Shown: positions 17,852 to 26,617 of the stretch, piece after piece
How the letters are laid out: each line of letters starts with the position of its first letter
Numbering within the stretch: position 1 is the first letter of the stretch
Source: a virus
Virus record (IMG/VR): IMGVR_UViG_3300023178_000074
Location: 1-48,453 of that record
Strand: one strand, 5' to 3'
Length of the DNA: 48,453 bases
The notes under the pieces: generated by a model
What the model saw: only the letters and a program-made list of their open reading frames with translations
Database searches by the model: none
Told to the model about the DNA's origin: nothing
Made by a program: the position numbers and the translations under genes

Positions 17852-18840
17852 GAAAAGGATATCGTACTACACATCTACATTTTCCAGCAGGAGGTGGTGG
17901 TAGGATGCTCCTATCTTTAATATCAAGTATGTATTATAAACATCCTTTATATAAGATAGGTATGGCTGGCGAGGCACATGATATGCATCACAGTACCAAT
18001 CTTGACTTTCGTAAAACTGATAATACGATACCAAAAAAGCCAGAAGATGATTTCTATTGGTGGCATCATATAGATTGGGCTGTCGATCACGAACTTATTA
18101 AGAACTGTAATTACGTTAGGATGGTAGTGACTGACAAAGACACTGAGCAGATAGCTTACCTAAGAATAATAAAAAATTTTATAGGAGATTCTTTAACTTA
18201 CTATCATGAACAACAAGAACCAATTAGTTTAACACTTCGAGAGAAAACAGTTTTCTTATCTTCAGACCCAACAGATATATTACATTGGTATGACGTAGAT
18301 GAGATTTACAAATCGTTTATCAAGATTGGTAGAAAAGTCAGCAAACATCTATCGGGGCATTCGCCAAAGATAAGAACTATGAGTAGGCAAGATGTATGGG
18401 ATTTATCTCACAGTTACAAAGAACCTTTGCCGCTAAATATCTGGCGACTTGAAAAATACTGGCATCAGTATCGAGCTTGGAGAATTATATTAGCACATAG
18501 TAAAAATATTCCTTTAGGAATAAAAGAGATGATAAAGGATCACTTAGTTCATACAAATGAAGATTTAAAATCAACTAAAGATGGAATGCTAAAATATTTT
18601 TCTGAAACTACTTTTGATCCTGTATTGCATTCTACTAACAATACATTGCCTATACATTTTAGAAACATAATGACTAAACCACATTATACTATTAAAACTT
18701 TGGAGAATTTTTATAACAAAAAATTACCTCCTGCATCTAAAAATTTTTACCTTCATTATCTTAAATATAATGAAGAGTTTGCAAAATTATTTTTCCCATC
18801 ATTAAATTGGGGGACAGGTTACATAGATGACGCCGTATAA
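17848..18840 (+). CDS. Sulfotransferase-like protein (copy 1)
   Basis: 330 residues. The N-terminus HFPAGGGGRMLLSLISSMY (12-30) sits where sulfotransferases have their PAPS-binding loop, and the C-terminus LPIHFRNIMTKPHYTIKTLENFY matches the family's 'YEDL..DP..T...L..FLG' ending. Between them is a helix-rich acceptor region with an HWYDVDEIYKSF block. Tandem with a paralog (18827-19834) sharing all three blocks. Composition is more AT-rich than neighbours. Could sulfate a glycan made by the 8.5-13.4 kb cassette; the family call is by pattern only. Confidence 0.6.
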   Translation: MRKGYRTTHLHFPAGGGGRMLLSLISSMYYKHPLYKIGMAGEAHDMHHSTNLDFRKTDNTIPKKPEDDFYWWHHIDWAVDHELIKNCNYVRMVVTDKDTEQIAYLRIIKNFIGDSLTYYHEQQEPISLTLREKTVFLSSDPTDILHWYDVDEIYKSFIKIGRKVSKHLSGHSPKIRTMSRQDVWDLSHSYKEPLPLNIWRLEKYWHQYRAWRIILAHSKNIPLGIKEMIKDHLVHTNEDLKSTKDGMLKYFSETTFDPVLHSTNNTLPIHFRNIMTKPHYTIKTLENFYNKKLPPASKNFYLHYLKYNEEFAKLFFPSLNWGTGYIDDAV

Positions 18841-19834
18841 AACTACACATTTAGATTTTCCCGGAGGGGGTGGTGGTAGAATGCTCTTATTTTTAATATC
18901 AAGCATGTACCAAGAAAGTCCAGAATATACCATTGGTTATCTAGGCGATGCTCATCAAATGGATCATTATAATATACATTATTGTTTTGATCCAGAAGAT
19001 CCTTTCCAGCCAATAAATCAAGTTGAGTGGAGATCTCAAATTGATAAATCGCCTGACTATAAATTTTATTATTGGCATAATATTGGACAACAGTCCAAAC
19101 TTTATTTCCAAAATCAAACTGAAGGGAAATATCTTCAAAACTGTAACTACATTAAGATGCTCGTTACTGAGGATGATTTTGCTCAAATAAATTTCTTACG
19201 AATTATAAAAAATGAATTGGGTGATGGAATGGATTATGTTCGAAAAAGATCTAAGGCGTCACTCAAAATACCATATGAGATTATTCAACTAGGCGATAAA
19301 CCTAATGAGATTATGAGATATTATGATATCAAAAAAATGTATAAAACATTTATTAAGATAGGTAAAAGAGTATGTAACTACCTTGAAAGAAGATATCCTA
19401 TTTTAAAATATATAGATAGGCAAGATATTTTAGATCAATATTCTTCAACCTTACCAAAAAATGATGTATATAGATTTAAGAGACGATACACAACATATCG
19501 TGCTTGGCGTATGATATTATCAGAAGAAACTCTTGAGTTAGGATTGCTGAAACTTTTAAAAGAAAGAATAGATCTTTTTTCTATAGAATATTATACTACA
19601 AAAGATGATCCTGGAAAACTATTTACTGATACTACTAATATATTATTTGTAGACTATCGATCTATAATAACTAACCCAGAAGAGACAATTCAAAAACTAG
19701 AAGAGTTTTATGGTAGATCAATGCCAAGCCCATCTATAAACTTTTATAAAACTTATCTTAGATATAATGAAGATTTAGCAAGTGTGTTTATTCCTTCACT
19801 AAACTGGAAAACAGGAGACTTTAAATGGACATAG
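18827..19834 (+). CDS. Sulfotransferase-like protein (copy 2)
   Basis: 335 residues, paralog of the preceding gene: DFPGGGGGRMLLFLISSMY at the N-terminus, MRYYDIKKMYKTFIKIGKRV in the middle, and FVDYRSIITNPEETIQKLEEFYG at the end, the last being the clearest sulfotransferase-like signature in the pair. It begins 14 bp inside copy 1 and overlaps the deformylase gene by 10 bp. The paralogs are moderately diverged, so the duplication is not recent. Confidence 0.62.
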   Translation: MTPYKTTHLDFPGGGGGRMLLFLISSMYQESPEYTIGYLGDAHQMDHYNIHYCFDPEDPFQPINQVEWRSQIDKSPDYKFYYWHNIGQQSKLYFQNQTEGKYLQNCNYIKMLVTEDDFAQINFLRIIKNELGDGMDYVRKRSKASLKIPYEIIQLGDKPNEIMRYYDIKKMYKTFIKIGKRVCNYLERRYPILKYIDRQDILDQYSSTLPKNDVYRFKRRYTTYRAWRMILSEETLELGLLKLLKERIDLFSIEYYTTKDDPGKLFTDTTNILFVDYRSIITNPEETIQKLEEFYGRSMPSPSINFYKTYLRYNEDLASVFIPSLNWKTGDFKWT

Positions 19835-20316
19835 TATATTACCCAAATGAGATCCTCACTACAAAAGTTGCTGAGGTAGATATCACTAATCCTGGATTTG
19901 ATCCTAAAGAGATCAAAGCTATAATGATTGATACAATGCTGAGTAACAACGGGATTGGACTTAGCGCCAACCAAGTTGATTTGAATCATCAACTATTTGT
20001 TATGGGAGCAGATCCAAAGAACGCAGAGCTTTGTATCAACCCTACAGTATTACAACACACTGAGGATACTGTATTAGAAGACGAAGGATGCTTGAGCTTC
20101 CCTGGCATATTTGTTCAAGTCAAACGCCCTAGAGAAATCCTAGTAGAATATACAGATGAGAATATGGAGCAACGACGACAACACCTAACAGGATATGCTG
20201 TCAAAGTATTCTTACACGAGTGGGATCACCTACAAGGAGTATGCTTCAAGGATCGTGTGTCACCACTAAAATGGAAAATGGCTTCCAAAAAAGCGAGTAA
20301 GAGAAATGGAAAGTAA
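19825..20316 (+). CDS. def: Peptide deformylase
   Basis: Removes the N-formyl group from nascent proteins using a metal ion. All three motifs are intact: GIGLSANQ (43-50), EGCLS (87-91, metal-ligand Cys) and HEWDH (131-135, His ligands and catalytic Glu). At 163 residues it is near full bacterial length at the N-terminus, with a short basic tail. Phage deformylases are known from marine phages, where they are thought to speed maturation of highly made proteins. A homing endonuclease gene begins inside its 3' end. Confidence 0.96.
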   Translation: MDIVYYPNEILTTKVAEVDITNPGFDPKEIKAIMIDTMLSNNGIGLSANQVDLNHQLFVMGADPKNAELCINPTVLQHTEDTVLEDEGCLSFPGIFVQVKRPREILVEYTDENMEQRRQHLTGYAVKVFLHEWDHLQGVCFKDRVSPLKWKMASKKASKRNGK

Positions 20317-20803
20317 ATATTCTAAATGGTATTTTGAGTTGATGACATCACGTCCAGTTCGAGAAGATACTTATTTAGAAAAGCATCATATAATTCCCAA
20401 ATGTGTAGGAGGTTCTGATGATGAAGAAAATCTTATTCTTTTAACACCTAGAGAACATTTTATTGCACACTTATTGCTAACTAAAATGTATGAAGGAGAA
20501 GCAAGGCACAAACTGCTATACGCATTCAATATGATGTTTGTTAGAAGTAGCAAGAATAGATTGCGTGGCAACTTCAATTCAAAGTTATATGAATCTATTC
20601 GTAAAGAAGCACATCAACATTTTGGAAAGCACGGGAGAAAAGGTAGGCCCGCTTGGAATAGAGGAATGACTCGATCTCAAGCGGTAAAGGATGCTGTGAG
20701 TAAAGCCAATAAAGGCAGGACTGCTTGGAATAAAGGAGTGCCTCGAACTGAAGAGGACAAGGCTAAGATGCGAGCCGGTTGGGCTAAAAAATTGGGGAAG
20801 TAA
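20306..20803 (+). CDS. HNH homing endonuclease with NUMOD-type DNA-binding tail
   Basis: 165 residues: HNH nuclease fold HHIIPKCVGGSDDEENLILLT (27-47) with downstream His in REHFIAHLL, then two basic repeats (KGRPAWNRGM... and KGRTAWNKGV...) of the NUMOD3-like kind that grip DNA. Free-standing, inserted between def and the DnaE-like gene, overlapping def by 11 bp and leaving one base before the next start. GGAAAGTAA at the def stop and GGGAAGTAA at its own stop may be a trace of insertion. Confidence 0.9.
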   Translation: MESKYSKWYFELMTSRPVREDTYLEKHHIIPKCVGGSDDEENLILLTPREHFIAHLLLTKMYEGEARHKLLYAFNMMFVRSSKNRLRGNFNSKLYESIRKEAHQHFGKHGRKGRPAWNRGMTRSQAVKDAVSKANKGRTAWNKGVPRTEEDKAKMRAGWAKKLGK

Positions 20804-20804
20804 C

Positions 20805-21392
20805 GTGGATGTGGATATAGATTTTGCTGATAGAAATTTATTATTAGATATAATTCCTCACCGTGCAGCAACACTAGAGAACGGAGCTAAACACAATACA
20901 GGAATATATGGAACTGCTATCCCGTGGAATCCGTTAACTGGACAAGCTACGATAAACTATAAGCAGGCAGAAGAGAGAGGCTATTTCAAAATAGACTTTC
21001 TGAATGTCAATATATACAAAGGTGTTAGAGATGAAGGACATCTAGATGAGTTGATGAATACAGAGCCAGAGTGGGAGTTGCTACAGCACGACGAATTTGT
21101 AAATCAAGTATTTCACTTGAGCGGGCACGGACCGTTATGTCGTAAGCTACAACCTACTAGCGTCGAAGAACTCGCAATGGTCCTAGCTATCATACGTCCA
21201 TCCAAAAGGTATCTAGCGGATCAAGGCTGGGACGCTATACGCCGAGAAGTATGGAAGCCTCCATACAATGGAGACTATTACTTCAAGAAAGCTCATGCCT
21301 TTTCTTACGCAATTGCTACAGTCGTTCATATGAATTTACTCTGTGAGCAAATTATTTCGGACGACGAACTAACTGCACATTCTTCCTCTTGA
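20805..21392 (+). CDS. Mini protein resembling C-terminal DnaE palm
   Basis: 195 residues from GTG 20805. Three blocks recall bacterial DNA polymerase III alpha: VDIDFADR (3-10) like the catalytic-Asp DFDIDF block, GYFKIDFLNV (59-68) like 'GL.K.DFLGL', and YFKKAHAFSYAI (159-170) like the 'FNKSHA.AYA' block. The earlier palm block carrying the other two catalytic Asp residues, the PHP, fingers and beta-binding parts are all absent. It is therefore unlikely to polymerise alone. The first residues may have been altered by the homing-endonuclease insertion just upstream. Confidence 0.75.
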   Translation: MDVDIDFADRNLLLDIIPHRAATLENGAKHNTGIYGTAIPWNPLTGQATINYKQAEERGYFKIDFLNVNIYKGVRDEGHLDELMNTEPEWELLQHDEFVNQVFHLSGHGPLCRKLQPTSVEELAMVLAIIRPSKRYLADQGWDAIRREVWKPPYNGDYYFKKAHAFSYAIATVVHMNLLCEQIISDDELTAHSSS

Positions 21393-21720
21393 CTCTCTTT
21401 AGTGTTAGGTTGTGCAGATTAACTGTTGGGCCTAGCACTATATTGACATCTTTGCTGTTCATATTTCTCAAACAGTATCTAATAGGCTCAACATCTTTGC
21501 TTAGGAATATTGTAATAGGTATTAACCTATTTGATTCCATCCACCATGTTTGTCCTATCTCTAGTAGATATTGTTTGTCCTCAGTAGTCTTAAGCATAGA
21601 GTAATCTAATATTGTTGTAATATTATTATCTTGATTTACAACAATACCAACGTATTCTTTTCCGCCGTATGTGATTACACTGATAAATGGGTAGTTTTCT
21701 TCTATTTGGTTTCGTAACAT
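21352..21720 (-). CDS. Conserved small marine phage protein
   Basis: 122 residues on the minus strand, 3' end overlapping the DnaE-like gene by 41 bp. Contains FISVITYGGKEYVGIVVNQD, ETWWMESNR-like GQTWWMESNR and a basic tail KRVKRKNVQLVR. I recall conserved homologs in T4-like cyanophages with unknown function. The basic tail and small beta core suggest RNA or DNA binding; not provable here. Confidence 0.75.
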   Translation of the reverse strand: MLRNQIEENYPFISVITYGGKEYVGIVVNQDNNITTILDYSMLKTTEDKQYLLEIGQTWWMESNRLIPITIFLSKDVEPIRYCLRNMNSKDVNIVLGPTVNLHNLTLKRVKRKNVQLVRRPK

Positions 21721-21738
21721 TAATCTATTTTTATTCCA

Positions 21739-21746
21739 TATAAATA
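21739..21746 (+). promoter_or_regulatory. Exact T4-type late promoter TATAAATA
   Basis: Perfect match to the T4 late consensus. Predicted start six bases beyond the box is the A of ATG 21752, so the message would be leaderless. Confidence 0.7.
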
Positions 21747-21751
21747 ATATT

Positions 21752-22528
21752 ATGCAGTTAATACCACGTTATTTAGTAGATAATATTATTACGATAGTAG
21801 GTAGTGAGCAAGGCCTTTCTACGGAGATGATGCCAGTGTATACACGACAGATCAAAGTCTATAAAGGAATAGACAATACAATACAATTTAGATTATTGAA
21901 CGCCGATCACAAACCCATAAACATTGATTTATATAAAATAATGTTTGTAGCATTTGATGACAATGGTAGAAAAGTAATTGAAAGAGAGTGCCATCCATAC
22001 GCACCAACAGATAGTACAGTTCATCGAGGCAAGTTTCAAACAACAATTACAGAAAATGATTTATACAACTTGCCAAAGCAAATGATGAGATATAACATTT
22101 ATCTAATAGATGAGGAGAACCGTCGTCACATAACTTATGTAGATAGTCACTTTGACAATAATGCTACAATAGTTGTTGATGACTATGCCTTTCCTCCAGC
22201 CAAGCCTGCCGGAGTGGCGACGGTATTTACTCCAGATAATAATTTCTGGTACAGTGAATATCTATCTGCTCAACCAGCCCTAAATGGATCTGAGGCGTTA
22301 CACACTGTGGCAGTATATACCACAGGATACGCAGGCACTGTAACTGTGCAGGCTACACTTGAGAACACACTGTCCTCACCAACATGGGGAGACTTGTTTG
22401 ACATAACACTGGACGGAACAGAAACAGAACCAGTAGCAAAGAACTTCAACGGAGTATTTTCATTCTTGCGTGTGAAGTTTGATAATGACCCAGTAGATAA
22501 GATAAAAAAGATTCTCATCCGAGATTGA
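21752..22528 (+). CDS. Virion structural protein (tail/fiber-associated type)
   Basis: 258 residues, beta-rich. The N-terminal LIPRYLVDN...VYTRQIKVYKGIDNTIQFRLLNADHKP is, as I recall, typical of structural proteins found in T4-like marine phage particles; the C-terminal half (residues 150-258) reads as a beta-sandwich like a carbohydrate-binding or discoidin-type domain. Directly behind an exact late promoter, consistent with a virion protein. No chaperone or tail-fiber gene is adjacent, so it is a stand-alone late gene in the middle of replication genes. Confidence 0.75.
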   Translation: MQLIPRYLVDNIITIVGSEQGLSTEMMPVYTRQIKVYKGIDNTIQFRLLNADHKPINIDLYKIMFVAFDDNGRKVIERECHPYAPTDSTVHRGKFQTTITENDLYNLPKQMMRYNIYLIDEENRRHITYVDSHFDNNATIVVDDYAFPPAKPAGVATVFTPDNNFWYSEYLSAQPALNGSEALHTVAVYTTGYAGTVTVQATLENTLSSPTWGDLFDITLDGTETEPVAKNFNGVFSFLRVKFDNDPVDKIKKILIRD

Positions 22529-22553
22529 CTTTTGTAAATAATCATGCTATAAT
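22525..22553 (+). promoter_or_regulatory. Sigma-70 promoter, extended -10
   Basis: TTGACT, 17 bp, TGCTATAAT. The downstream bases ATGAAAGTAT match those of the promoter at 13396. The predicted start falls at or within a base or two of ATG 22560, so the primase message would be leaderless. Confidence 0.7.
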
Positions 22554-22559
22554 GAAAGT

Positions 22560-23537
22560 ATGAGCCTATTATCTGATACTGTATGGGCACACCTTCCATA
22601 CAAGAGAAAACAAACGCCTAGTGGCTGGACCGCATTCAACTCTGTATGTTGTCATCATCGAGGACACAAAGCAGATAACAGAGGGCGCTCTGGCATCATT
22701 ATATCCAACGAAGTAATCAGCTACTCTTGCTTTAACTGTGGCTACAAGGCATCTTGGCAGCCTGGACGCAACCTCACGGCTAAAATGAAGCAGTTACTAG
22801 AGTGGTTATCAGTTCCTTCTGATTTGATTACACGGATCTCATTTGACATAATGCGTGTCAATCAAGACATAGAGCACATACAATATGTCTCACATCGTCC
22901 TCAGTTTGATCCTGTTAGACTTCCTGTTGGTTCTCAACTAATGACTGAGACACAAAACGAAGCAGTTGTTCCTGTATTAGAATATATGGCTAGTAGAAAC
23001 TTGCTTATGTCTGATACAAACTTCTACTGGAGTCCTGAGCTAGGTATGAAGAATAGATTTATTATTCCCTTCTACTATGGCGGAGAATGTGTTGGCTATA
23101 CAGCTCGTACCTACAAGACTGAAGGGAGCATAGCAAAGTATCTAACATACTCGCAGCCAGGATTCGTATATGGTATGGATGCTCAACCATATGATAGGCC
23201 TTACGCTATCGTGTGTGAGGGCCCGCTAGACGCTCTTCTCATCAATGGGTTAGCAGTATTAGGTAGTGACATAAACCCGCAGCAGGCGCTTCTTATAAAC
23301 TCTCTGAATAAGAATATCATCGTAGTACCTGACAGAGATAAAGCAGGAGCAAAGATGATTGAGGCAGCATTGGAGAATGAATGGATGGTAAGTATGCCTC
23401 CTTGGCGTAATGAAATAAATGACATAAGCGATGCAGTAGCTAAATACGGTAGAACACTAACTCTTTACAGTATAATGAAATACAAAGAGAGGACCAGTCT
23501 AAAAATAAAATTGAGAATGAAAAGATGGATAAAATAA
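22560..23537 (+). CDS. gp61: DNA primase (gp61-like)
   Basis: Makes RNA primers for lagging-strand synthesis with the gp41 helicase. The 325-residue protein begins with a zinc-binding domain (C30, C31, H32, H33 region and SCFNCGY with C57/C60), then a TOPRIM catalytic domain: CEGPLDALL with E220, and VVPDRDKAG with D258 and D260. Length is near T4 gp61 (342). The helicase gene lies 1.6 kb downstream, separated by a carbamoyltransferase insert. Confidence 0.93.
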   Translation: MSLLSDTVWAHLPYKRKQTPSGWTAFNSVCCHHRGHKADNRGRSGIIISNEVISYSCFNCGYKASWQPGRNLTAKMKQLLEWLSVPSDLITRISFDIMRVNQDIEHIQYVSHRPQFDPVRLPVGSQLMTETQNEAVVPVLEYMASRNLLMSDTNFYWSPELGMKNRFIIPFYYGGECVGYTARTYKTEGSIAKYLTYSQPGFVYGMDAQPYDRPYAIVCEGPLDALLINGLAVLGSDINPQQALLINSLNKNIIVVPDRDKAGAKMIEAALENEWMVSMPPWRNEINDISDAVAKYGRTLTLYSIMKYKERTSLKIKLRMKRWIK

Positions 23538-23659
23538 AAGATGCTTTCCGTAAGCTCTGGGAAATTATTTCTTTTCCATTTGTATGGGTAAAAGAAGAAA
23601 TTGAATTTAGAAAACGATTAAAGAAATTGAGAGAACAAGACCCTTTTATTTATGAGTAA
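23525..23659 (+). CDS. Small conserved protein, 44 residues
   Basis: Starts 13 bp before the primase stop and ends two bases before the next gene. A helical amphipathic peptide with hydrophobic IISFPFVW followed by a charged EEIEFRKRLKKLREQ and ending DPFIYE. I recall similar short ORFs in T4-like cyanophages. Could be a membrane-surface or helicase-loader accessory peptide; function unknown. Confidence 0.65.
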   Translation: MDKIKDAFRKLWEIISFPFVWVKEEIEFRKRLKKLREQDPFIYE

Positions 23660-23661
23660 GT

Positions 23662-25164
23662 ATGATTACTTGGGGCGTCAGCGCAAACAGTCATAACGCA
23701 TCGCTAACAGCATTCGATGGAGATAAAATTGTATTCTCTAGTCACTCAGAACGATTTAGTAGAATAAAAAACGATCCACATCTAAACAGTAAAATTATAA
23801 ACTATGCTCTACAATGGGGCTACCCTTCTGAAGTAATATGGTATGAAGATCCAATTCTAAAAAGTGTCAGGCAGCTAAAAGCGGGTCAAGGTTGGAAGTT
23901 TGGCGAGAACAATGTTGAAAAGTATATGGCAAAGTATGGCATACACTCTCCCGTGAATACAATGAGCCATCATCAGTCACATGCCGCTGCAGGATACTAC
24001 ACCTCAGGATTTTCAAATGCTACAGTTATAGTAATAGATTCTATTGGAGAATTTGAGACTCTAACTGTATGGGAAGGCACTGGACAGAACCTACATCAAA
24101 TATTCTCACAAGGATATCCACACTCAATTGGTTTATGGTATAGTGCTATGACGCAACGACTAGGACTAAAGCCAAATGAGGAAGAATATATACTGATGGG
24201 AATGGCAGCATTTGGTGATAGCAATAAATATTTTGACGAGATACTAGATACATTTTTTGACTTGACGCCATCTGCTATAGATAATATATTTGGCAAGATA
24301 CCAACTATAAAGCTAAAGCATAATCTACATCGAGGATGCTTATGGTGGAAGCCAGATATGATAGCACACGAATTTGGTGGTCCAACTTTTTGGGCATATG
24401 ATGTGGCAGCAGCAACACAACGAGTCTATGAGATGTTACTTGAGACAATCTCTAGAGAAGTAAAGAGTCGAACTACTAGCAATAACCTAGTCCTTATGGG
24501 CGGGTGTGCTTTGAATTGTAGTGCTAATACTAATATATACAGTATGTGGGATAATGTATGGATTATGCCTGATCCAGGTGACTCCGGTTCATCAATTGGA
24601 TCTGTATTAGCATATAGGGGCAGACATATAGACTGGCCCGGTCCATACTTAGGATATGAAATAGAAGGAACACTAAATTATGACAGAATCATCTCAGAAC
24701 TTGAATCCATCGGACTCTGCGGAATTGCAAGAGGACATGCAGAGATTGGTCCTCGTGCCCTCGGCAATCGCTCTCTTATTGCTGATCCTCGGGATCCAAA
24801 TTGCAAGCGTAGGGTTAACCATATTAAACAGCGGCAAGAGTTCAGACCCTTCGCCCCCGCAATCCTCGCTGAATATGCCGATGAATATTTCGACGGCCCA
24901 ACAGGACCATATATGCAATACACTCCGAAGTGTCGAGAGCCAGAACGTTTCCCAGGCATTGTACACACTGATGGAACCTCAAGAGTCCAAACAGTTACAA
25001 GAGAGGATAACCCTAGCTTTAGAGAATTGTTAGAACTATGGTATGACAAGACAGGCTGTCCTATGTTGCTAAACACTAGCCTAAATATAAAAGGACAGCC
25101 TATGGTAAATGACTTAGGAGACGCACGTGACTTTGAAAAGAAATACGGAGCAAAAGTATTCTAA
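23662..25164 (+). CDS. NodU/CmcH-type carbamoyltransferase
   Basis: Transfers carbamoyl from carbamoyl phosphate to a sugar or small-molecule hydroxyl through a carbamoyl-adenylate. 500 residues with the Kae1-like N-terminal domain (GVSANSHNAS, HHQSHA 103-108, GGCALNC 280-286) and the C-terminal domain signature EIGPRALGNRSLIADPR (361-377) and FRPFAPAIL. All core blocks are present. It separates primase from helicase, ends in the helicase start (TAATG), and likely modifies a glycan or a modified nucleotide; the acceptor cannot be read from sequence. Confidence 0.92.
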   Translation: MITWGVSANSHNASLTAFDGDKIVFSSHSERFSRIKNDPHLNSKIINYALQWGYPSEVIWYEDPILKSVRQLKAGQGWKFGENNVEKYMAKYGIHSPVNTMSHHQSHAAAGYYTSGFSNATVIVIDSIGEFETLTVWEGTGQNLHQIFSQGYPHSIGLWYSAMTQRLGLKPNEEEYILMGMAAFGDSNKYFDEILDTFFDLTPSAIDNIFGKIPTIKLKHNLHRGCLWWKPDMIAHEFGGPTFWAYDVAAATQRVYEMLLETISREVKSRTTSNNLVLMGGCALNCSANTNIYSMWDNVWIMPDPGDSGSSIGSVLAYRGRHIDWPGPYLGYEIEGTLNYDRIISELESIGLCGIARGHAEIGPRALGNRSLIADPRDPNCKRRVNHIKQRQEFRPFAPAILAEYADEYFDGPTGPYMQYTPKCREPERFPGIVHTDGTSRVQTVTREDNPSFRELLELWYDKTGCPMLLNTSLNIKGQPMVNDLGDARDFEKKYGAKVF

Positions 25165-26588
25165 TGAGCAGACAGAACACAGACTATGGATATGATATAC
25201 AACGTGTATATCTTGAGATGTTTCTAACAGATGCTGAATCGTTTATTAGGTGTCAAGGTGTATTTGAGCCAAAGACATTTGATAAGAGATTACAATCAGC
25301 AGCAAAGTTTCTAGCAGACTATGTAGCAGAGCATAACGCAATACCTACACGGGATATGGTGAATGGTGCGTGTGGTACAGAGCTACGAGATCCTGGCCCA
25401 ATGAAGACAGAGCATTATGATTGGCTACTAGCAGAGTTTGAAACTTTCAGCAGACACAAAGCACTTGAGGAAGCTATTCTCAAGTCAGCAGACTTACTAG
25501 AGAAAGGCGAGTATGGCCCAGTAGAGGATCTAGTAAAGAACGCAGTGCAGATAGGATTACAAAAAGATTTAGGAACTAACTACTGGGCAGATCCTAGAGG
25601 CAGACTAGAGTGGATCAAAAGTAGGAACGGACAAGTAAGCACAGGCTGGACAACACTGGATCAGAAACTATTTGGTGGATTCAACAGAGGAGAACTGAAT
25701 ATATTTGCTGGAGGCTCTGGCGCAGGTAAAAGTTTATTCCTGGCTAACTTAGGAGTCAATTGGGCAAAGGAAGGATTGAATGTAGTTTATCTAACATTTG
25801 AGCTTTCAGAACAGATTGTTAGTATGAGACTTGACTCTATGGTTACAGAGATACCTTCTCGAGAAATATTTAAGAGTATAGATGATGTAGAGATGAAGGT
25901 AAAGATTATAGGAAAAAAGTCTGGCGCATTCCAAGTAAAGTATATGCCATCAGGTAAAACAGCAAACGATATTAGAGCATACATAAAAGAATTAGAAATC
26001 AAAACAGATAGAAAAATAGATGTATTGCTTGTAGATTATTTAGATTTGATGATGCCTATTGGCAAACGCATCTCGGCTGAGAACTTATTTGTAAAAGACA
26101 AATATGTATCTGAAGAGTTGCGTAATTTAGCTATGGAAACAAACACACTATTTGTAACAGCATCTCAGTTGAATAGAGCCTCTGTAGAAGAGATAGAATT
26201 CGATCATAGTCATATCTCAGGAGGATTATCTAAAATACAAACAGCAGATAATGTAATAGGTATCTTTACTTCTAGAGCTATGCGGGAACGAGGACGATAT
26301 CAAATCCAGCTAATGAAAACTAGAAACTCCTCAGGAGTAAATGCTAAAATAGATTTAGATTTTAATATTGATACACTACGCATAACAGACTCAGAGGATG
26401 AGGAAGGTGTAACTGTTACATCTAACACAAGTGCTCAGTCTATATTGAGCAAGGTAAAGAGAAACGGATCAGCACCTACAAGTCCAGATGAAGTACCCGA
26501 CGAACCTAAAATGAAAATCACAGCTAAAACAGATAGCACTAAACTTCGAGATTTTCTAAACAACCTTAAAACGTCTGAGGAAGACTAG
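25164..26588 (+). CDS. gp41: Replicative DNA helicase (gp41/DnaB-like)
   Basis: Hexameric 5'-3' helicase of the replisome, partner of the primase. The 474-residue protein has an N-terminal helical domain, Walker A GGSGAGKS (183-190), Walker B VLLVDYLDLM (287-296), a QLNRASVEE segment, a GGLSKIQTAD sensor region and the C-terminal arginine-bearing QLMKTRNSSG. A charged, low-complexity tail follows residue 410. Start overlaps the carbamoyltransferase stop by one base. Confidence 0.95.
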   Translation: MSRQNTDYGYDIQRVYLEMFLTDAESFIRCQGVFEPKTFDKRLQSAAKFLADYVAEHNAIPTRDMVNGACGTELRDPGPMKTEHYDWLLAEFETFSRHKALEEAILKSADLLEKGEYGPVEDLVKNAVQIGLQKDLGTNYWADPRGRLEWIKSRNGQVSTGWTTLDQKLFGGFNRGELNIFAGGSGAGKSLFLANLGVNWAKEGLNVVYLTFELSEQIVSMRLDSMVTEIPSREIFKSIDDVEMKVKIIGKKSGAFQVKYMPSGKTANDIRAYIKELEIKTDRKIDVLLVDYLDLMMPIGKRISAENLFVKDKYVSEELRNLAMETNTLFVTASQLNRASVEEIEFDHSHISGGLSKIQTADNVIGIFTSRAMRERGRYQIQLMKTRNSSGVNAKIDLDFNIDTLRITDSEDEEGVTVTSNTSAQSILSKVKRNGSAPTSPDEVPDEPKMKITAKTDSTKLRDFLNNLKTSEED

Positions 26589-26617
26589 CAACTAATAAGT
26601 AAAATAAAAGGAGAACT

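Noticed and set aside
24680-25033. 117-codon plus-strand ORF with a hydrophobic stretch inside the carbamoyltransferase gene
   Set aside because: It lies entirely inside the conserved C-terminal domain of the carbamoyltransferase in another frame, has no ribosome site, and its hydrophobic run is what the conserved GPRALGNRSLIADPR codons give when shifted.
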